Assembly: GCA_001464615.1 (NCBI GenBank)
Contig: LNFI01000028.1
Coordinates: forward strand, 1 to 64,000
Length of the DNA stretch: 64,000 nucleotides
Direction: 5' to 3'
Source: Sphingomonadales bacterium Ga0077557
GTDB taxonomy: Bacteria > Pseudomonadota > Alphaproteobacteria > Sphingomonadales > Sphingomonadaceae
The notes below the pieces were generated by a model. The model did no database searches, had not been told where the DNA came from, and saw only the letters and a program-made list of their open reading frames with translations. The stretch's first letter is position 1. Every line of letters begins with the position of its first letter. Shown here piece by piece: positions 63,221 through 64,000 of the stretch. A program made the translations under genes and the position numbers.

Positions 63221-64000
63221 TCACGCCTGGCTGACGCGTGCCAATATTGCATCCAGTTTCGCCAAGAGCGCTGGATCGCGCACCGCCGGATCAGTCATCA
63301 GCGCGAAATCGAGCACGGTATCGATGGGCGAGGGCGTCCGCTTGGCGGGCAGCGACGCGATCAGTGCCGACACAGTTCGCCGCGCGGTATCGCCATTTTT
63401 GTGCATCTGCGCGATCACTTCGGCGACATCGACATGTGCTTCGCTTTCGCGCCAGCAATCATAATCGGTGACCATGCCGATCAGCGCATAGGGCAGCTCT
63501 GCTTCGCGTGCGAGCTTGGCTTCGGGCATCGCCGTCATGCCGATCACATCAGCACCCCATTGCCGGTAGAGCAGGCTTTCGGCGCGGCTGGAAAATTGCG
63601 GGCCCTCCATCGCGACATAGGTGGCGCCTTTGGTCACCTTGCCGCCAGCCGTTACCACGGCGTCTGCCGCCAGCGCGGACAGGCGCGGGCAAACCGGCTC
63701 TGCCATCGACACATGGCCGACCAGCCCGGTGGTGAAAAAGCTGGAGGGGCGGGCCACGGTGCGATCAATGAACTGATCGACCACCACGAACCGACCTGGC
63801 TCCAGTTCCTCGCGCAAGCTGCCGATGGAAGAGATGGCCAGAATGTCAGTGCAGCCGCTGCGTTTCAGGGCATCGATATTGGCGCGGGCATTGAGCTCGC
63901 TTGGCGAAATCCGGTGACCGCGACCGTGACGCGGCAAGAAGACCAGGTTCACATCGCCGATCGACCCGAACAGCAAATCGTCCGACGGCGCGCCAAACGG
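63221..64000 (-). CDS. mtnP: S-methyl-5'-thioadenosine phosphorylase (5' end beyond window)
   Basis: The frame runs off the right edge (PFGAPSDDLLFGSIGDVNLVFLPRHGRGHRISPSEL at the N-terminal side), so only the first about 30 residues are missing. NARANIDALKRSGCTDILAISSIGSLREELEPGRFVVVDQFIDRT, YVAMEGPQFSSRAES and GMTAMPEAKLAREAELPYALIGMVTDYDCW are the MtnP signature. It releases adenine and methylthioribose-1-phosphate in methionine salvage. No start codon is visible. Confidence 0.93.
   Translation of the reverse strand, partial: PFGAPSDDLLFGSIGDVNLVFLPRHGRGHRISPSELNARANIDALKRSGCTDILAISSIGSLREELEPGRFVVVDQFIDRTVARPSSFFTTGLVGHVSMAEPVCPRLSALAADAVVTAGGKVTKGATYVAMEGPQFSSRAESLLYRQWGADVIGMTAMPEAKLAREAELPYALIGMVTDYDCWRESEAHVDVAEVIAQMHKNGDTARRTVSALIASLPAKRTPSPIDTVLDFALMTDPAVRDPALLAKLDAILARVSQA

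Overview
The window is high-GC alphaproteobacterial chromosome, most likely from the Sphingomonadales. This rests on gene content and order (hisG-hisD-nusB ... thiL-hppA, a DUF4169 protein, DUF2975 plus its small XRE regulator, a CHASE2 cyclase beside a FecR-domain protein), frequent GTG starts and 4-base stop/start overlaps, and two copies of a palindromic intergenic repeat that I associate with sphingomonads. No tRNA, rRNA or CRISPR array was seen. The left edge is the end of an IS630-type transposase and the right edge cuts off the 5' end of an MTA phosphorylase (mtnP).

Region 1 (about 0.3-24 kb) is a surface-polysaccharide locus. A near-consensus promoter precedes rfbF-rfbG-rfbH, which make a CDP-3,6-dideoxy-4-ketohexose. 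They are followed by an NAD-dependent sugar reductase, a NeuB-family PEP-condensing synthase, an acetolactate-synthase-like thiamine-diphosphate enzyme and a HAD phosphatase. CDP-dideoxysugar genes together with a ThDP carboligase and a reductase is the logic of yersiniose (branched-chain sugar) synthesis, and the NeuB gene between them is not part of that known pathway. Next come a KpsD-like outer-membrane exporter, a KpsE/Wzz-like inner-membrane protein and a GtrB-GtrA-polytopic transferase module. A leftward block encodes an RmlD-like reductase, an old yellow enzyme, a Tat-exported beta-helix protein and a TylF-type methyltransferase. Then follow rfbB-rfbA (dTDP-4-keto-6-deoxyglucose) and a leftward kdsD-kdsB-kdsA operon for CMP-KDO without kdsC. 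No ABC exporter, Wzx or Wzy is in the window, so the locus is incomplete here.

Region 2 (24-40 kb) is mixed housekeeping and accessory sequence: AIM24-like protein, DUF4262 protein, formate-THF ligase, VOC protein, a papain/transglutaminase-like protein, UbiA, PmbA/TldE, a CysQ-like phosphatase, two AraC-family regulators flanking an outer-membrane protein, and a secreted protein followed by a ZnuD-like TonB receptor.

Region 3 (39.8-44.8 kb) holds a glycosyltransferase coupled to an 829-residue fusion of a DegT-type PLP aminotransferase with an FAD/NAD(P) oxidoreductase, an enoyl-CoA hydratase, and two hairpin repeat units between convergent genes.

Region 4 (45.8-54.5 kb) is hisG-hisD-nusB-DUF4169, then small accessory genes, then thiL and a K+-independent membrane pyrophosphatase. 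Region 5 (54.5-64 kb) holds a Slam-like outer-membrane protein, a FecR-domain protein and a CHASE2 adenylate cyclase that look like one envelope-signalling unit. It continues with an RNase H-like protein coupled to a GST, an FAD-dependent oxidoreductase whose C-terminus has absorbed a dispersed repeat, a patatin phospholipase and partial mtnP. The most novel candidates are the branched/higher-carbon sugar pathway, the aminotransferase-flavoprotein fusion, and the Slam/FecR/CHASE2 unit.
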